Below are positions 1 through 7,534 of a stretch of DNA of 21,507 nt, piece after piece. The number at the start of each line of letters is the position of its first letter. Position 1 is the stretch's first letter. The notes beneath the pieces were generated by a model. That model ran no database searches. It was not told the origin of the DNA and saw only the letters and a program-made list of their open reading frames with translations. Origin of the DNA: JBELMB01 sp042088665 (GTDB lineage Bacteria; Pseudomonadota; Alphaproteobacteria; Rhodobacterales; Rhodobacteraceae); NCBI GenBank assembly GCA_042088665.1, contig JBELMB010000081.1:1-21507 (forward strand). Reading direction: 5' to 3'. The translations under genes and the position numbers were made by a program.

Positions 1-96
1 GATCGGCCGTGGTGGAGATGATGGCGGACTATGCTGTTATGAGAGCTCAGGCTCGGGTGTGCATGTCCAATTGAAACGTGATGAGCATATTCGGTC

Positions 97-588
97 TATC
101 GCAGCCCCGAGCACAACCGTGCTGTGGGCGGCGCCACCCGGTCGAGGCATCTCGACGGCGCCGTCTTCGACATCGCCATGGCGAACCACGACCCGGTGGC
201 CTTCGAGGCGGCAGCCCGCGAGGTTGGGTTCCTCGGCTTCGGTTTCTATCCGCGCTCGGGCGTCATGCACGTCGACCTCGGCCCCGCGCGCCAGTAGGGC
301 GAGCGGTTCACGGTGCGGGCGATCGCATTTGCAGCCGAAACGCCGCCCGCGCGCGAAGTGCTGGCCGACAGCCGCACCATGAAGAGCGGTGGCGCGGCTG
401 GCGTGGCAACGTTGGGCGCAGCCGGGGTCGAGGTGGCGCAAGGCGTCCTGGCAGAGACCCAGACCGCCATCCTGCCGCTCGTGCCGTATCTCGACACGCT
501 CCGTTGGGTGTTCATCGCCGTGGCGCTCGGCGGCATCTCGGTCACGATCTACGCCCGTCTTTATGACTGGAAACCGGGGCAGAGATGA
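97..588 (+). pseudogene. Prophage M15 peptidase (endolysin) remnant with in-frame stop
   Basis: This reading frame encodes the C-terminal part of a phage-type D-Ala-D-Ala carboxypeptidase (peptidase M15, endolysin), which would cut peptidoglycan stem peptides during lysis. From codon 97 it reads YRSPEHNRAVGG, then SRHLDGAVFD with the family's His and Asp zinc ligands, then MHVDLG with the third ligand (His). A TAG at 295-297, right after CAG, breaks the frame; a Trp codon would be expected there (one base change from TGG), which is inference. After the stop the same frame continues with a linker and one membrane segment (about TLRWVFIAVALGGISVTIYA) to TGA 586-588. The N-terminal third is missing: upstream of 97 the frame meets TGA TGA at 79-84 and no similarity is seen. 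Translation could restart at GTG 313 and give only the membrane tail. The gene overlaps its downstream neighbour by ATGA. Confidence 0.75.
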
Positions 589-767
589 TCGCCCACATTC
601 TCGCCGGAATCGGCACCGCCACATGGGCGAGGGCCGCGCTGCGCTACAGTGGAATCGCGCTCACCATCGTCCTGTTCCTACTCTCAATCCGCCGCTCCGG
701 TGAGCGCGGCGGTCGGCTGGCCATACGAAGCCGACGGGTTCAAAGGGAGATAAACTCTGATTATTGA
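585..767 (+). pseudogene. Truncated small phage membrane protein beside the endolysin
   Basis: This is a short reading frame that starts in the ATGA overlap with the endolysin stop, the usual coupling in phage lysis cassettes. Residues about 20-37 form a hydrophobic segment (YSGIALTIVLFLLSI) followed by basic RRSGERGGRLA, consistent with a small inner-membrane lysis-accessory protein such as a spanin-like or holin-associated protein. After about residue 46 (near position 725) the protein becomes RSRRVQREINSDY and stops inside the operator-bearing promoter of the next gene. I expect the original protein to be longer, with a charged helix, so the 3' end was probably replaced when the catabolic module joined the prophage. 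The assignment rests on context and family memory; it may no longer be expressed. Confidence 0.5.
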
Positions 768-780
768 TCAAAAATCAAAT
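755..780. promoter_or_regulatory. Operator 1: GntR/FCD-type palindrome before the 3HCDH gene
   Basis: The palindrome is centred on TTGATCAA (764-771), with outer arms TGATT (758-762) and AATCA (773-777). The 22 bases 758-779 are, in reverse complement, identical to 2689-2710 before the TRAP operon. A possible -35 TTGATC (764-769) lies inside the operator, with a -10-like TATGGT at 786-791 (16-bp spacer), so a bound protein would block RNA polymerase. The GntR gene at 1924 is the obvious candidate for the binding protein; this is inference. Confidence 0.7.
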
Positions 781-858
781 TTTGATATGGTGGCGTACGA
801 GACATAGCAGGCGCCTCTCCGGAACGCGTCCCAACGCCATCATTATGGAGGGTCTGGC

Positions 859-1842
859 GTGCAAGATAACCCCGAAGACATGTGCAAGCAGTCAGCACTG
901 ACTGGGCCACAGATTGCGATCGTTGGTTGCGGGTTGATAGGCCAATCCTGGGCGATTGTGTTCCTGCGCGCCGGAATGCGCGTTGTCTTATACGATCAAA
1001 CGGAAGGCGTGGCGCTTTGCGCGATGGATCGGATCAAGACGGACCTGGTGGCTTTGGAGGCGAATGGGCTACTGTCGGGTCAGCGCGCTTCTGCCTGCGC
1101 AGGTCAGATCACCGTGGCCGGTTCGCTCGAGGAAGCGATCACAGGCGCTGCGTACATTCAGGAAAGTGGCCCTGAAAACCTCGACATCAAGATAAGTTTG
1201 ACAAAGGCAATTGACGCATTTGCAGCTCCCGATGTGCCCATCGGAAGCTCCACATCCGGTCTGCCAGCATCGCTTTACGCAAGTGACGTCCGCGGTAGGC
1301 ATAGATGTTTGGTTGTTCACCCGATCAACCCACCCCACCTTATACCTTTGGTCGAAGTTGTGCCCGCGTCCTGGACTGCTTCAGATGTTGTGCAGACCGT
1401 CACATCCTTGATGCAGAAGACCAATCAGGTTCCCATCACACTCAACACAGAGATCGAAGGGTTTGTGGTGAACCGGCTGCAAGGGGCTTTGTTGCACGAA
1501 GCCTTTCGTCTTCTGGAGCAAGGCATCGCGAGCCCTCGGGACATAGACAGCGCCATCAGTCAAGGGCTTGGGATCAGGTGGTCCTTGATGGGCCCCTTCG
1601 AGACCATCCATTTGAATGCCCCGAAAGGTGTGGCGGACTATGTCGCCCGCTTTGGCCCAATGTATCATAACATGTTCGCCGATGAGGCGACCAGACGTCT
1701 GCCAGAATGGCAAACTGTTGTTGATGCAGGTCTTGCAGCACAGATGGACGATTTGCATCCCGTCGCGGACATCACCGAGGCACAAAGCAAGCGCGACAAC
1801 GCGCTGATGAAGCTGTTGGCACGGCGAGAGCTGTTGAGATAG
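859..1842 (+). CDS. 3-hydroxyacyl-CoA dehydrogenase family enzyme (L-gulonate/L-carnitine dehydrogenase type)
   Basis: This is a 327-residue NAD-dependent cytosolic dehydrogenase that oxidises a beta-hydroxyl group to a keto group. The N-terminal Rossmann motif is IVGCGLIG (residues 21-28). QESGPE (101-106) and HPINPPHLIPLVE (154-166), with the catalytic His of the family, are typical of the single-substrate branch (CRYL1/L-gulonate 3-dehydrogenase, carnitine dehydrogenase) rather than of fatty-acid oxidation enzymes. The C-terminal domain has GFVVNRLQGALLHEA and GLGIRWSLMGPFETIHLN. Length is normal for this branch. The GTG start at 859 is chosen because GGAGG (848-852) sits six bases upstream; ATG 880 lacks such a site. 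It follows operator 1 and precedes the GntR gene by 81 bp, in the same direction. With the downstream SDR and BKACE it probably makes a beta-keto acid. The substrate is unknown; carnitine is possible, but no carnitine-specific partner gene is present. Confidence 0.88.
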   Translation: MQDNPEDMCKQSALTGPQIAIVGCGLIGQSWAIVFLRAGMRVVLYDQTEGVALCAMDRIKTDLVALEANGLLSGQRASACAGQITVAGSLEEAITGAAYIQESGPENLDIKISLTKAIDAFAAPDVPIGSSTSGLPASLYASDVRGRHRCLVVHPINPPHLIPLVEVVPASWTASDVVQTVTSLMQKTNQVPITLNTEIEGFVVNRLQGALLHEAFRLLEQGIASPRDIDSAISQGLGIRWSLMGPFETIHLNAPKGVADYVARFGPMYHNMFADEATRRLPEWQTVVDAGLAAQMDDLHPVADITEAQSKRDNALMKLLARRELLR

Positions 1843-1923
1843 CCTGTCGGAAAGGGTCAAAAGCCAGTCAAGAAGAGCCACTCGAATGCTGGTGAGCCCG
1901 CGCACTTCCGAATTGAAGGTCAA

Positions 1924-2595
1924 ATGTTCGAAAACGAGAAACCGATACAAAAGGACAAACTCCACGATCAGGTGTTCGAGCGCCTCTGCACGTTGCTCCG
2001 CGAAGGAGAGTTCACGCCCGGAAAGGCGGTCCCGGTGTCGCAGGTGTCTCGGGCATTCGGTGTCAGTGCGATGCCTGTGCGTGAGGCTCTGACCCGTCTG
2101 GTCGCAATTGGCGTGCTGACCAACGTCTCTGGCCGCTCCGTTGGCGTCCCTCAAGTCACGCGGGAAGAACTGGCGGACCTTCGCAATGTTCGTCTGGAAC
2201 TTGAGAGTACCGCCGCCAACTGGGCGGTGCGCAACAGAAGCCCTGCGTTTCTGCGCGACCTGGAGGTCATTCTGGATGACATGCTCGAGGCTGAGGCCAA
2301 TTGTGATGAAAAAAGCTTCATCAAGAGCAATTACGAGTTTCACTTTCGGCTGTATCAGCAGGCGCAGTCGCCGATCTTGTTGGAAATAATCGACACCCTT
2401 TGGTTGCGGGTCAGCCCGCATCTTTACTTTGCCGGGGGCGCCAAGCGTCATCGAATGTCGAACGAAAACCACCGGGCCATCATTGACGCCGTGCGCGCAG
2501 GTGACTCGGACGCAGCCTGTGCTGCGCTCGTTACCGACATCTCCGGGGCCTATGATGACTTGGTGCAAGCCTTGTTCAAGCGGGCAGCAGTCTGA
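1924..2595 (+). CDS. GntR-family transcriptional regulator, FCD (FadR-type) subfamily
   Basis: This 223-residue DNA-binding protein has an N-terminal winged helix (about residues 10-75) containing VSQVSRAFGVSAMPVREALTRL, the GntR recognition-helix pattern. An all-helical FCD ligand domain (about 80-215) follows, with LRNVRLELES, FHFRLYQ and ENHRAIIDAVRAGD; the two His residues in the latter segments are where family members bind a metal that contacts the acid ligand. ATG 1924 is preceded by GAAGGT at 1915-1920; no better start is seen. It lies 81 bp behind the dehydrogenase, so it is likely transcribed from operator 1 and therefore autoregulated, and about 180 bp before the TRAP operon, which carries an identical inverted operator. 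Members of this subfamily usually repress catabolic genes until an organic acid binds; that role is inferred here. Confidence 0.92.
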   Translation: MFENEKPIQKDKLHDQVFERLCTLLREGEFTPGKAVPVSQVSRAFGVSAMPVREALTRLVAIGVLTNVSGRSVGVPQVTREELADLRNVRLELESTAANWAVRNRSPAFLRDLEVILDDMLEAEANCDEKSFIKSNYEFHFRLYQQAQSPILLEIIDTLWLRVSPHLYFAGGAKRHRMSNENHRAIIDAVRAGDSDAACAALVTDISGAYDDLVQALFKRAAV

Positions 2596-2687
2596 CGCGC
2601 GACTTCAAGCCAAGCATCTGTAAAAAAATCATAAAATCGCTCCTATCGGGATTCGCCGCAACTGGCGGATGCACACGCTCATTTAAT

Positions 2688-2713
2688 GTTTGATTTTTGA
2701 TCAATAATCAAAC
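2688..2713. promoter_or_regulatory. Operator 2: near-perfect 26-bp palindrome before the TRAP operon
   Basis: The arms GTTTGATT (2688-2695) and AATCAAAC (2706-2713) are perfectly complementary, and the centre TTGATCAA (2697-2704) is itself a palindrome; only the symmetric pair 2696/2705 mismatches. Bases 2689-2710 are the exact reverse complement of 758-779. The site ends 63 bp before the dctP start codon, where an operator overlapping a -35 element (TTGATC at 2697-2702) would be expected. It is the better-formed of the two sites and the likely high-affinity target of the upstream GntR regulator. Confidence 0.75.
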
Positions 2714-2776
2714 AGGGTGGCTACATCTCACTTGCCTTTGCTTCTGTGGGGGCACAACAACTCTGGGAGGAAAGAG

Positions 2777-3811
2777 ATGAAACTGACGACTCTGAAGGCG
2801 GGTGTCGCCGCCGCATCCTTCGCGCTGAGCGCAACAGCGCTCGAGGCAGACATGCTTGACGTGCACATGTCCATTCCGAAGGATCTGACCTTCTTGGCGG
2901 ACAGTGCAAAGCTGATGGATGAAACGCTGCGCAGCATGACCGGTGGCGACGTTGGGCTGAACCTTTACGGCTCAGGTGAACTTGTTCCTGCCGGCGAGAT
3001 CCTTGAAAGCGTCAGCACCGGGGCCATTCCCGCCGGATGGAGCTTCCTTGGACAGTGGGGTGGTCAGATCCCGGTTGCACAGATCGGCGCGACACCGTTC
3101 GGCGCAGGACCGGAAGCTTTGGCAGCATGGCTGCATGTCGGAGGCGGTCTCGAAATCGTCCAGCGCGGTTTCGATGCGCAGAACATCAAGGTTCTGGCCT
3201 GTCACATCACCAACCCGGAGCCCGGCGGGTGGTTCAACAAGGAAATCAACTCGGTCGAAGACTTCAGCGGGCTCAAGATGCGCATGGGCGGCGTCGGTGC
3301 GCGGATCCTGAACGAGTTTGGCGCGTCGGCCCAATTCCTGCCAGCCAGCGAGATCTACCTTGCACTGGAGCGTGGCCGCATCGATGCCAGTGAGTTTTCG
3401 CTTCCCATCATCGACAAGGATCTCGGCTTCAATCAGATCGCGAGCTTCTACTATTACCCGGGTTGGCACCAGCCGGGCAGTGTCGACGTGCTGATGATCA
3501 ACATGGACGTCTGGAACGGGATGTCCGCCGAAGAGCAGGCCATGTACGAGGCCGCGTGCCAGGTCAGCATGGCATGGACGCTTGCCTATGCACCGGCCGC
3601 GCAAACACCCCAAATCGAAGAGTTTGAAGCTGGTGGCACAGTGGTGAAGCGGTTCCCGGACGAGGTTCTGGTCGCTTTGCGTGAAGCCACGGACCGGGTG
3701 CTTGGCGAGATCGCGGCAGAAGACGCGCTGTACGGCGAAGCCTACAATTCCATGAAGGCTTTTGTTGCGTCTTCCGGGCGGTGGACCTCGCTTCAAAGCC
3801 TTCCAGAGTAA
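2777..3811 (+). CDS. dctP: TRAP transporter substrate-binding protein, DctP family, TakP-like
   Basis: This 344-residue periplasmic receptor captures an organic acid and delivers it to the DctQM permease. An N-terminal signal peptide of about 24 residues ends near ATALEA. The segment GGWFNKEI, then GLKMRMGG with the conserved carboxylate-binding Arg (about R169), then ALERGRIDASEF and FYYYPGW (224-230) follow the TakP (2-oxo acid binding) branch of the DctP family. ATG 2777 is chosen over an in-frame GTG at 2717 because GGGAGG (2765-2770) precedes it and the signal peptide then begins with MKL. It is the first gene of a tight operon with dctQ, dctM, SDR and BKACE, under operator 2. The ligand is unknown; 2-oxo or hydroxy acids are the first guesses. 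Confidence 0.93.
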   Translation: MKLTTLKAGVAAASFALSATALEADMLDVHMSIPKDLTFLADSAKLMDETLRSMTGGDVGLNLYGSGELVPAGEILESVSTGAIPAGWSFLGQWGGQIPVAQIGATPFGAGPEALAAWLHVGGGLEIVQRGFDAQNIKVLACHITNPEPGGWFNKEINSVEDFSGLKMRMGGVGARILNEFGASAQFLPASEIYLALERGRIDASEFSLPIIDKDLGFNQIASFYYYPGWHQPGSVDVLMINMDVWNGMSAEEQAMYEAACQVSMAWTLAYAPAAQTPQIEEFEAGGTVVKRFPDEVLVALREATDRVLGEIAAEDALYGEAYNSMKAFVASSGRWTSLQSLPE

Positions 3812-3829
3812 GCAGGGTTGGTTCACGAC

Positions 3830-4420
3830 ATGGATCCCGATCCCCGTGAGCCGGACGTTCGGCAAGGTCTCGTCCAGGCGGTGCTACATGGCATCGCCTG
3901 GATTGGCCGGGCCGCCGCGTGGCTGATCCTTCCGATCCTTGCGCTGGTCATGGTGGGGGTGACCCTCTCCGCGTTGAAGGTCGGGACCATAGCCGACTGG
4001 GATCGCGATGTGTTCCTGTTTGGTTCGAAATTGACATTGGCCAGTCTGGGCGACCTGCAATGGCACCTCTTTGGAATGATGCTGATGTTTACCATGGCCG
4101 GAGCGCTGGTCACCAACAGTCATGTCCGGGTGGATTTCCTGCGTCAGCACATGAGCGCCAAGACCAAGCGTTTGATCGACCTCTTGGGTCACGTGGTCTT
4201 TTTGCTGCCGCTTGTGACGGTTGTCGTGCTGCATGGCTATGACTTCACGGTCCGGTCCTTCTCCATGGGCGAAGGATCCAACTACGACGGTCTTTATGAT
4301 CGCTTCGTTCTCAAGGCAGCCATCCCGATCGGTTTCACGTTGCTTGGGTTGGCCGGGCTGGGTTTGTCCATTCTGCGCATCAAAGAGCTTCTGCGCCGAG
4401 ATCAAAGCGAGTACGATTGA
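3830..4420 (+). CDS. dctQ: TRAP transporter small permease subunit (DctQ)
   Basis: This inner-membrane protein of 196 residues has four hydrophobic segments: about AAAWLILPILALVMVGV, the DLQWHLFGMMLMFTMAGALV segment, the VVFLLPLVTVVVL segment, and a C-terminal IGFTLLGLAGLGLSIL. The sequence following the second segment, VTNSHVRVDFLR, is the family hallmark. It pairs with DctM to form the sodium-driven TRAP membrane unit. The start is uncertain: TTG 3818 is in frame but has no room for a ribosome site, whereas ATG 3830 has AGGG at 3814-3817, rather far away; I prefer ATG. It lies 18 bp after dctP, and its stop TGA overlaps the dctM ATG by one base, indicating translational coupling. Confidence 0.9.
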   Translation: MDPDPREPDVRQGLVQAVLHGIAWIGRAAAWLILPILALVMVGVTLSALKVGTIADWDRDVFLFGSKLTLASLGDLQWHLFGMMLMFTMAGALVTNSHVRVDFLRQHMSAKTKRLIDLLGHVVFLLPLVTVVVLHGYDFTVRSFSMGEGSNYDGLYDRFVLKAAIPIGFTLLGLAGLGLSILRIKELLRRDQSEYD

Positions 4421-5760
4421 TGGAATACGCCCTCCCTCTTGCAATGGTGGTCTGCCTTCTTTTGGGGATCTTCAGCGGGTATCCCGTGGCGCTGGTTCTT
4501 GGCGGGATCGGGGTTCTCTTTGCCTTCATCGGTGATCTGCCGTTCGCGTTCCTGAAAATTGGGGTCTCGCGGATTTACGCAGGCGTTATTGAGAACTGGT
4601 TGCTTCTGGCGGTGCCGCTTTTCGTGTTCATGGGCTCGATGCTGGACAAATCCGGACTGGCCCAGAATTTGCTCTATTCCCTCGAGCGGGCGCTTGGACA
4701 CAAGCGCGGTGGCTTGGCGATTTCGGTCGCCTTGCTCGGGATCATCATGGCGGCAAGTACGGGCATTGTCGGTGCCTCGGTGGTCATGCTCAGTGTTCTG
4801 GCTTTGCCGATCATGCTGCGGGAGAAATACAAACCAGAGCTTGCCGTCGGCACGATCGCTGCATCCGGCACGTTGGGTATTCTCATTCCCCCCTCAATCA
4901 TGCTGGTTCTCGTGGGCGATATTCTGCAAATCTCTGTGGGGGAGTTGTTCCTCGGCGCGATTATTCCCGGCTTCCTGCTGGGCGGGCTGTATATCGGCTA
5001 CATCATTTTCGTCGCGATCACCCGGCCCACCGACGCCCCCGTTCCGAAAGGAAACCCACCCGAAGGTGGTGTCGTGGTCGCGCTGATCCGCGATTTGATG
5101 GCACCGCTTTTACTGATCCTGACCGTGCTCGGCTCTATTGCCACAGGCACGGCAACTCCAACAGAGGCTGCGGGTCTCGGTGCTATTTGCGCAATGCTTC
5201 TGGCCGCCTTCAACAAAAAGCTGACGCGGAAAACACTGTCATCCTGTGTCCGTGAAACAGGGTCCACGTCTGCAATGATCCTGACGGTGCTTGTCGGCGC
5301 CACGATCTTTGGAATGGTGTTCAAAGGGCTAAAGGGCGACCGGATGATCAAGGACGCGATCTTCTCGCTGGATATGAGCGCCTATGGCACGCTGGGTGTC
5401 CTGCTGTTGATCATTTTCGTTCTCGGTTTCTTTCTCGAATGGGTCGAGATCAGCTTTATCGTCTTGCCCCTCTTTGCCCCCATCGTTGCAGCGCTCGATT
5501 TCGGACTGGGCCTGAGCACGCAGCAGCAGCTTTTGTGGTTTGCCATGCTCGTTGCCGTCAACCTGCAGACCAGCTTTCTGACACCGCCGTTTGGGTATTC
5601 CTTGTTCTACATAAAGGGCGTGGCACCGCCGGAGATCACGATCCGCATGATTTATCGCGGCATCATTCCGTTCGTTGGCCTCCAGTTAACAGGGCTTGCT
5701 CTGCTCATTCTTTGGCCGCAACTTGTACTCTGGATGCCGGGTGCGGTGTTTGGGAACTGA
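4420..5760 (+). CDS. dctM: TRAP transporter large permease subunit (DctM)
   Basis: This 446-residue polytopic inner-membrane protein forms the main transport channel of the TRAP system, using the sodium gradient to bring in the substrate held by DctP. The family signatures AVPLFVFMGSML (about 64-75), STGIVGASVVMLSVLALP (113-130) and ASGTLGILIPPS (148-159) are present, and the C-terminal half repeats the pattern with LLLIIFVLGFFLEW and TSFLTPPFGYSLFY. Length is normal. The ATG at 4420 shares its A with the dctQ stop codon; an upstream TTG at 4417 is in frame but offers no better context. The SDR gene follows 4 bp after the stop. No frameshift or missing segment is seen, so the transporter should be functional. 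Confidence 0.95.
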   Translation: MEYALPLAMVVCLLLGIFSGYPVALVLGGIGVLFAFIGDLPFAFLKIGVSRIYAGVIENWLLLAVPLFVFMGSMLDKSGLAQNLLYSLERALGHKRGGLAISVALLGIIMAASTGIVGASVVMLSVLALPIMLREKYKPELAVGTIAASGTLGILIPPSIMLVLVGDILQISVGELFLGAIIPGFLLGGLYIGYIIFVAITRPTDAPVPKGNPPEGGVVVALIRDLMAPLLLILTVLGSIATGTATPTEAAGLGAICAMLLAAFNKKLTRKTLSSCVRETGSTSAMILTVLVGATIFGMVFKGLKGDRMIKDAIFSLDMSAYGTLGVLLLIIFVLGFFLEWVEISFIVLPLFAPIVAALDFGLGLSTQQQLLWFAMLVAVNLQTSFLTPPFGYSLFYIKGVAPPEITIRMIYRGIIPFVGLQLTGLALLILWPQLVLWMPGAVFGN

Positions 5761-5764
5761 GACT

Positions 5765-6571
5765 ATGACAGATCTTACTTCAGCTATCACCGGTCTTGCC
5801 TTGCCAGGACTGGAAGGCAAGCGTGTATTCGTGACCGCAGGGGCCAGCGGAATTGGACGAGAAATCGCGCAATTGCTCCACGGCTTGGGCGCGCGCATCG
5901 CATTGTGCGATGTTGTGCCTGAGGCTCTGGCTGACGCACAATCCGCCATGCCAGGAAGCTTGGCGATCGAGGCCGATGTCACGAACGAAGCAGCCGTCAC
6001 CGATGCTTTCGCCCAAGCGGTTGACTACCTGGGCGGTCTGGATGCGTTGATCAACAACGCGGGCATAGCGGGTCCGACAGCGGGGATCGAAGAGATATCG
6101 GCTGCAGATTGGCGTCGGTGCATCGACGTCTGCCTGACCGGGCAATTTCTGTGCGCACAGGCGGCCGTGCCACACATCCGGGCCGCAGGCGGCGGCGCGC
6201 TTGTCAACATGTCGTCCGCGGCAGGCAAACACGGCTACGCCTTTCGCAGCCCTTATTCCGCAGCGAAATTCGGGGTTATCGGTTTGACACAAAGCCTCGC
6301 GAAAGAGCTTGGACCAGACAACATCCGCGTCAATGCGATCTTGCCGGGGTTTGTCGCCGGGCCACGTATCGAAAGCGTGATTGCCAACAAGGCAAAGGCG
6401 GAAGGGCTGAGTGTCGAGGACATGCGCGCACGCTATCTGGGCTCGGTCTCACTGCGTCGAATGGTGAGCGCCAAAGACGTTGCTGCAACGGCCGCCTTTC
6501 TGCTCTCTGACGCAGGTTCAAACCTCTCCGGCCAATCCCTGGCCGTGGACGGCAATGTTGAAACCCTTTGA
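5765..6571 (+). CDS. Short-chain dehydrogenase/reductase (SDR)
   Basis: This is a 268-residue classical-type NAD(P)-dependent SDR. The cofactor motif is TAGASGIG (24-31), followed by ADVTN (70-74), NNAG (97-100), the active-site Ser in NMSSAAG (148-154), and Tyr164/Lys168 in YSAAK. The C-terminus AVDGNVETL is typical. The position normally held by the fourth catalytic residue (Asn in V-N-L-T-G) reads V-C-L-T-G, with Cys123, an unusual substitution that may be lineage-specific. ATG 5765 is 4 bp after dctM; a longer in-frame start inside dctM is rejected because it would extend into the transporter gene and precede the normal SDR N-terminus. Being between the transporter and BKACE, it probably oxidises the imported compound or an intermediate; the substrate cannot be told from sequence. 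Confidence 0.93.
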   Translation: MTDLTSAITGLALPGLEGKRVFVTAGASGIGREIAQLLHGLGARIALCDVVPEALADAQSAMPGSLAIEADVTNEAAVTDAFAQAVDYLGGLDALINNAGIAGPTAGIEEISAADWRRCIDVCLTGQFLCAQAAVPHIRAAGGGALVNMSSAAGKHGYAFRSPYSAAKFGVIGLTQSLAKELGPDNIRVNAILPGFVAGPRIESVIANKAKAEGLSVEDMRARYLGSVSLRRMVSAKDVAATAAFLLSDAGSNLSGQSLAVDGNVETL

Positions 6572-6589
6572 AACGACGAAAGTGCAGCC

Positions 6590-7534
6590 ATGACAGATCG
6601 AACAGCCCAGAACGGAAAGGTCATTATCACCTGCGCGATCACGGGCGCCATTCACACGCCGTCGATGACGCCGCACCTGCCGATCACGCCCGAAGAGATC
6701 ACCGCTGAGGCCATCGCGGCTGCCGAGGCGGGCGCCGCCATTCTGCATCTCCATGCACGCGATCCCGAAACCGGACGCCCTGACCAAAGCCCCGAAGGCT
6801 TTGCGCCGTTTCTGCCCCGGATCAAGCAAAGCACAAACGCCGTTTTGAACATCACCACTGGCGGCAGCCCGTATATGACCGTCGAAGAACGCGTTGCCCC
6901 GGCGGCAATTTACCAGCCCGAGGTTGCATCGCTCAACATGGGCTCCATGAACTTTGGTCTCTATCCGATGCTGAATCGGTTCAAGGAATTCAAGCACGAT
7001 TGGGAACGGGATCATCTCGAAGGCTCGAAGGACCTTGTTTTCAGAAATTCCTTCAAGGACATCGAATACGTCCTTCAAACCTGCTACGGAAATGGAACGC
7101 GGTTCGAGTTTGAGTGTTACGACATCTCGCATCTCTACAACCTTGCCCATTTTGCGGATCGCGGCCTGGTGAAGGCCCCGTTTTTCGTGCAGTCGGTTTT
7201 CGGACTCTTGGGTGGAATTGGTTCGCACCCCGAGGACGTTCAGCATATGAAACGCACAGCCGACAGGTTGTTTGGTGCAGACTACCGGTGGTCGGTTCTT
7301 GGTGCCGGCGCCAACCAGTTCCGGATTGCGGCGCAAGCCGCGGCATTGGGAGGAAATGTGCGGGTCGGCTTGGAAGACAGCATTTGGGCCGGGCGCGGCG
7401 AGTTGGCGACGTCCAACGCGGTACAGGTCAAGAAAGTCCGCCAGATCATCGAAGGCTTGGGCCTTGAGATTGCCACCCCGGACGATGCGCGCGCCTTGCT
7501 TTCACTTAAAGGCGGCGACAGTGTCGCCTTTTAG
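6590..7534 (+). CDS. Beta-keto acid cleavage enzyme (BKACE, DUF849 family)
   Basis: This 314-residue TIM-barrel enzyme of the BKACE/Kce family condenses a beta-keto acid with acetyl-CoA and cleaves it to acetoacetate and a new CoA thioester, using a divalent metal. It opens with VIITCAITGA, has the metal-binding pair in ILHLHARDP (His53, His55), NITTGG (88-92), FEFECYD (172-178) and VGLEDSIW (259-266), whose Glu262 corresponds to the family's metal or catalytic Glu. Length is normal. ATG 6590 follows the SDR stop by 18 bp. Since BKACE needs a beta-keto acid, the two dehydrogenases of the module are the natural suppliers. The family covers many substrates (3-keto-5-aminohexanoate, dehydrocarnitine, others), and the specificity residues do not let me name one. 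A terminator hairpin overlaps its 3' end. Confidence 0.94.
   Translation: MTDRTAQNGKVIITCAITGAIHTPSMTPHLPITPEEITAEAIAAAEAGAAILHLHARDPETGRPDQSPEGFAPFLPRIKQSTNAVLNITTGGSPYMTVEERVAPAAIYQPEVASLNMGSMNFGLYPMLNRFKEFKHDWERDHLEGSKDLVFRNSFKDIEYVLQTCYGNGTRFEFECYDISHLYNLAHFADRGLVKAPFFVQSVFGLLGGIGSHPEDVQHMKRTADRLFGADYRWSVLGAGANQFRIAAQAAALGGNVRVGLEDSIWAGRGELATSNAVQVKKVRQIIEGLGLEIATPDDARALLSLKGGDSVAF
7514..7532 (+). terminator. Rho-independent terminator overlapping the BKACE stop codon
   Basis: The stem GGCGAC (7514-7519) and GTCGCC (7523-7528) encloses a 3-base loop and is followed by TTTT, the last T beginning the TAG stop. It would end the dctPQM-SDR-BKACE transcript. The overlap with coding sequence is compact but not rare. 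Confidence 0.6.

Noticed and set aside
1381..2568. Long minus-strand reading frame of 395 codons
   Set aside because: It lies opposite the 3HCDH and GntR genes, is rich in His, Arg and Gln, and has no recognisable domain; it is a shadow of the real genes.
755..2713. The inverted 22-bp repeats as terminal repeats of a 1.96-kb transposon
   Set aside because: The enclosed genes are a dehydrogenase and a regulator, no transposase or target duplication is seen, and each copy is itself a palindrome at a promoter position, which fits operators better.
2717..2776. Extended start for the TRAP binding protein at GTG 2717
   Set aside because: It begins almost inside operator 2, lacks a ribosome site, and would place extra residues before an otherwise normal signal peptide.
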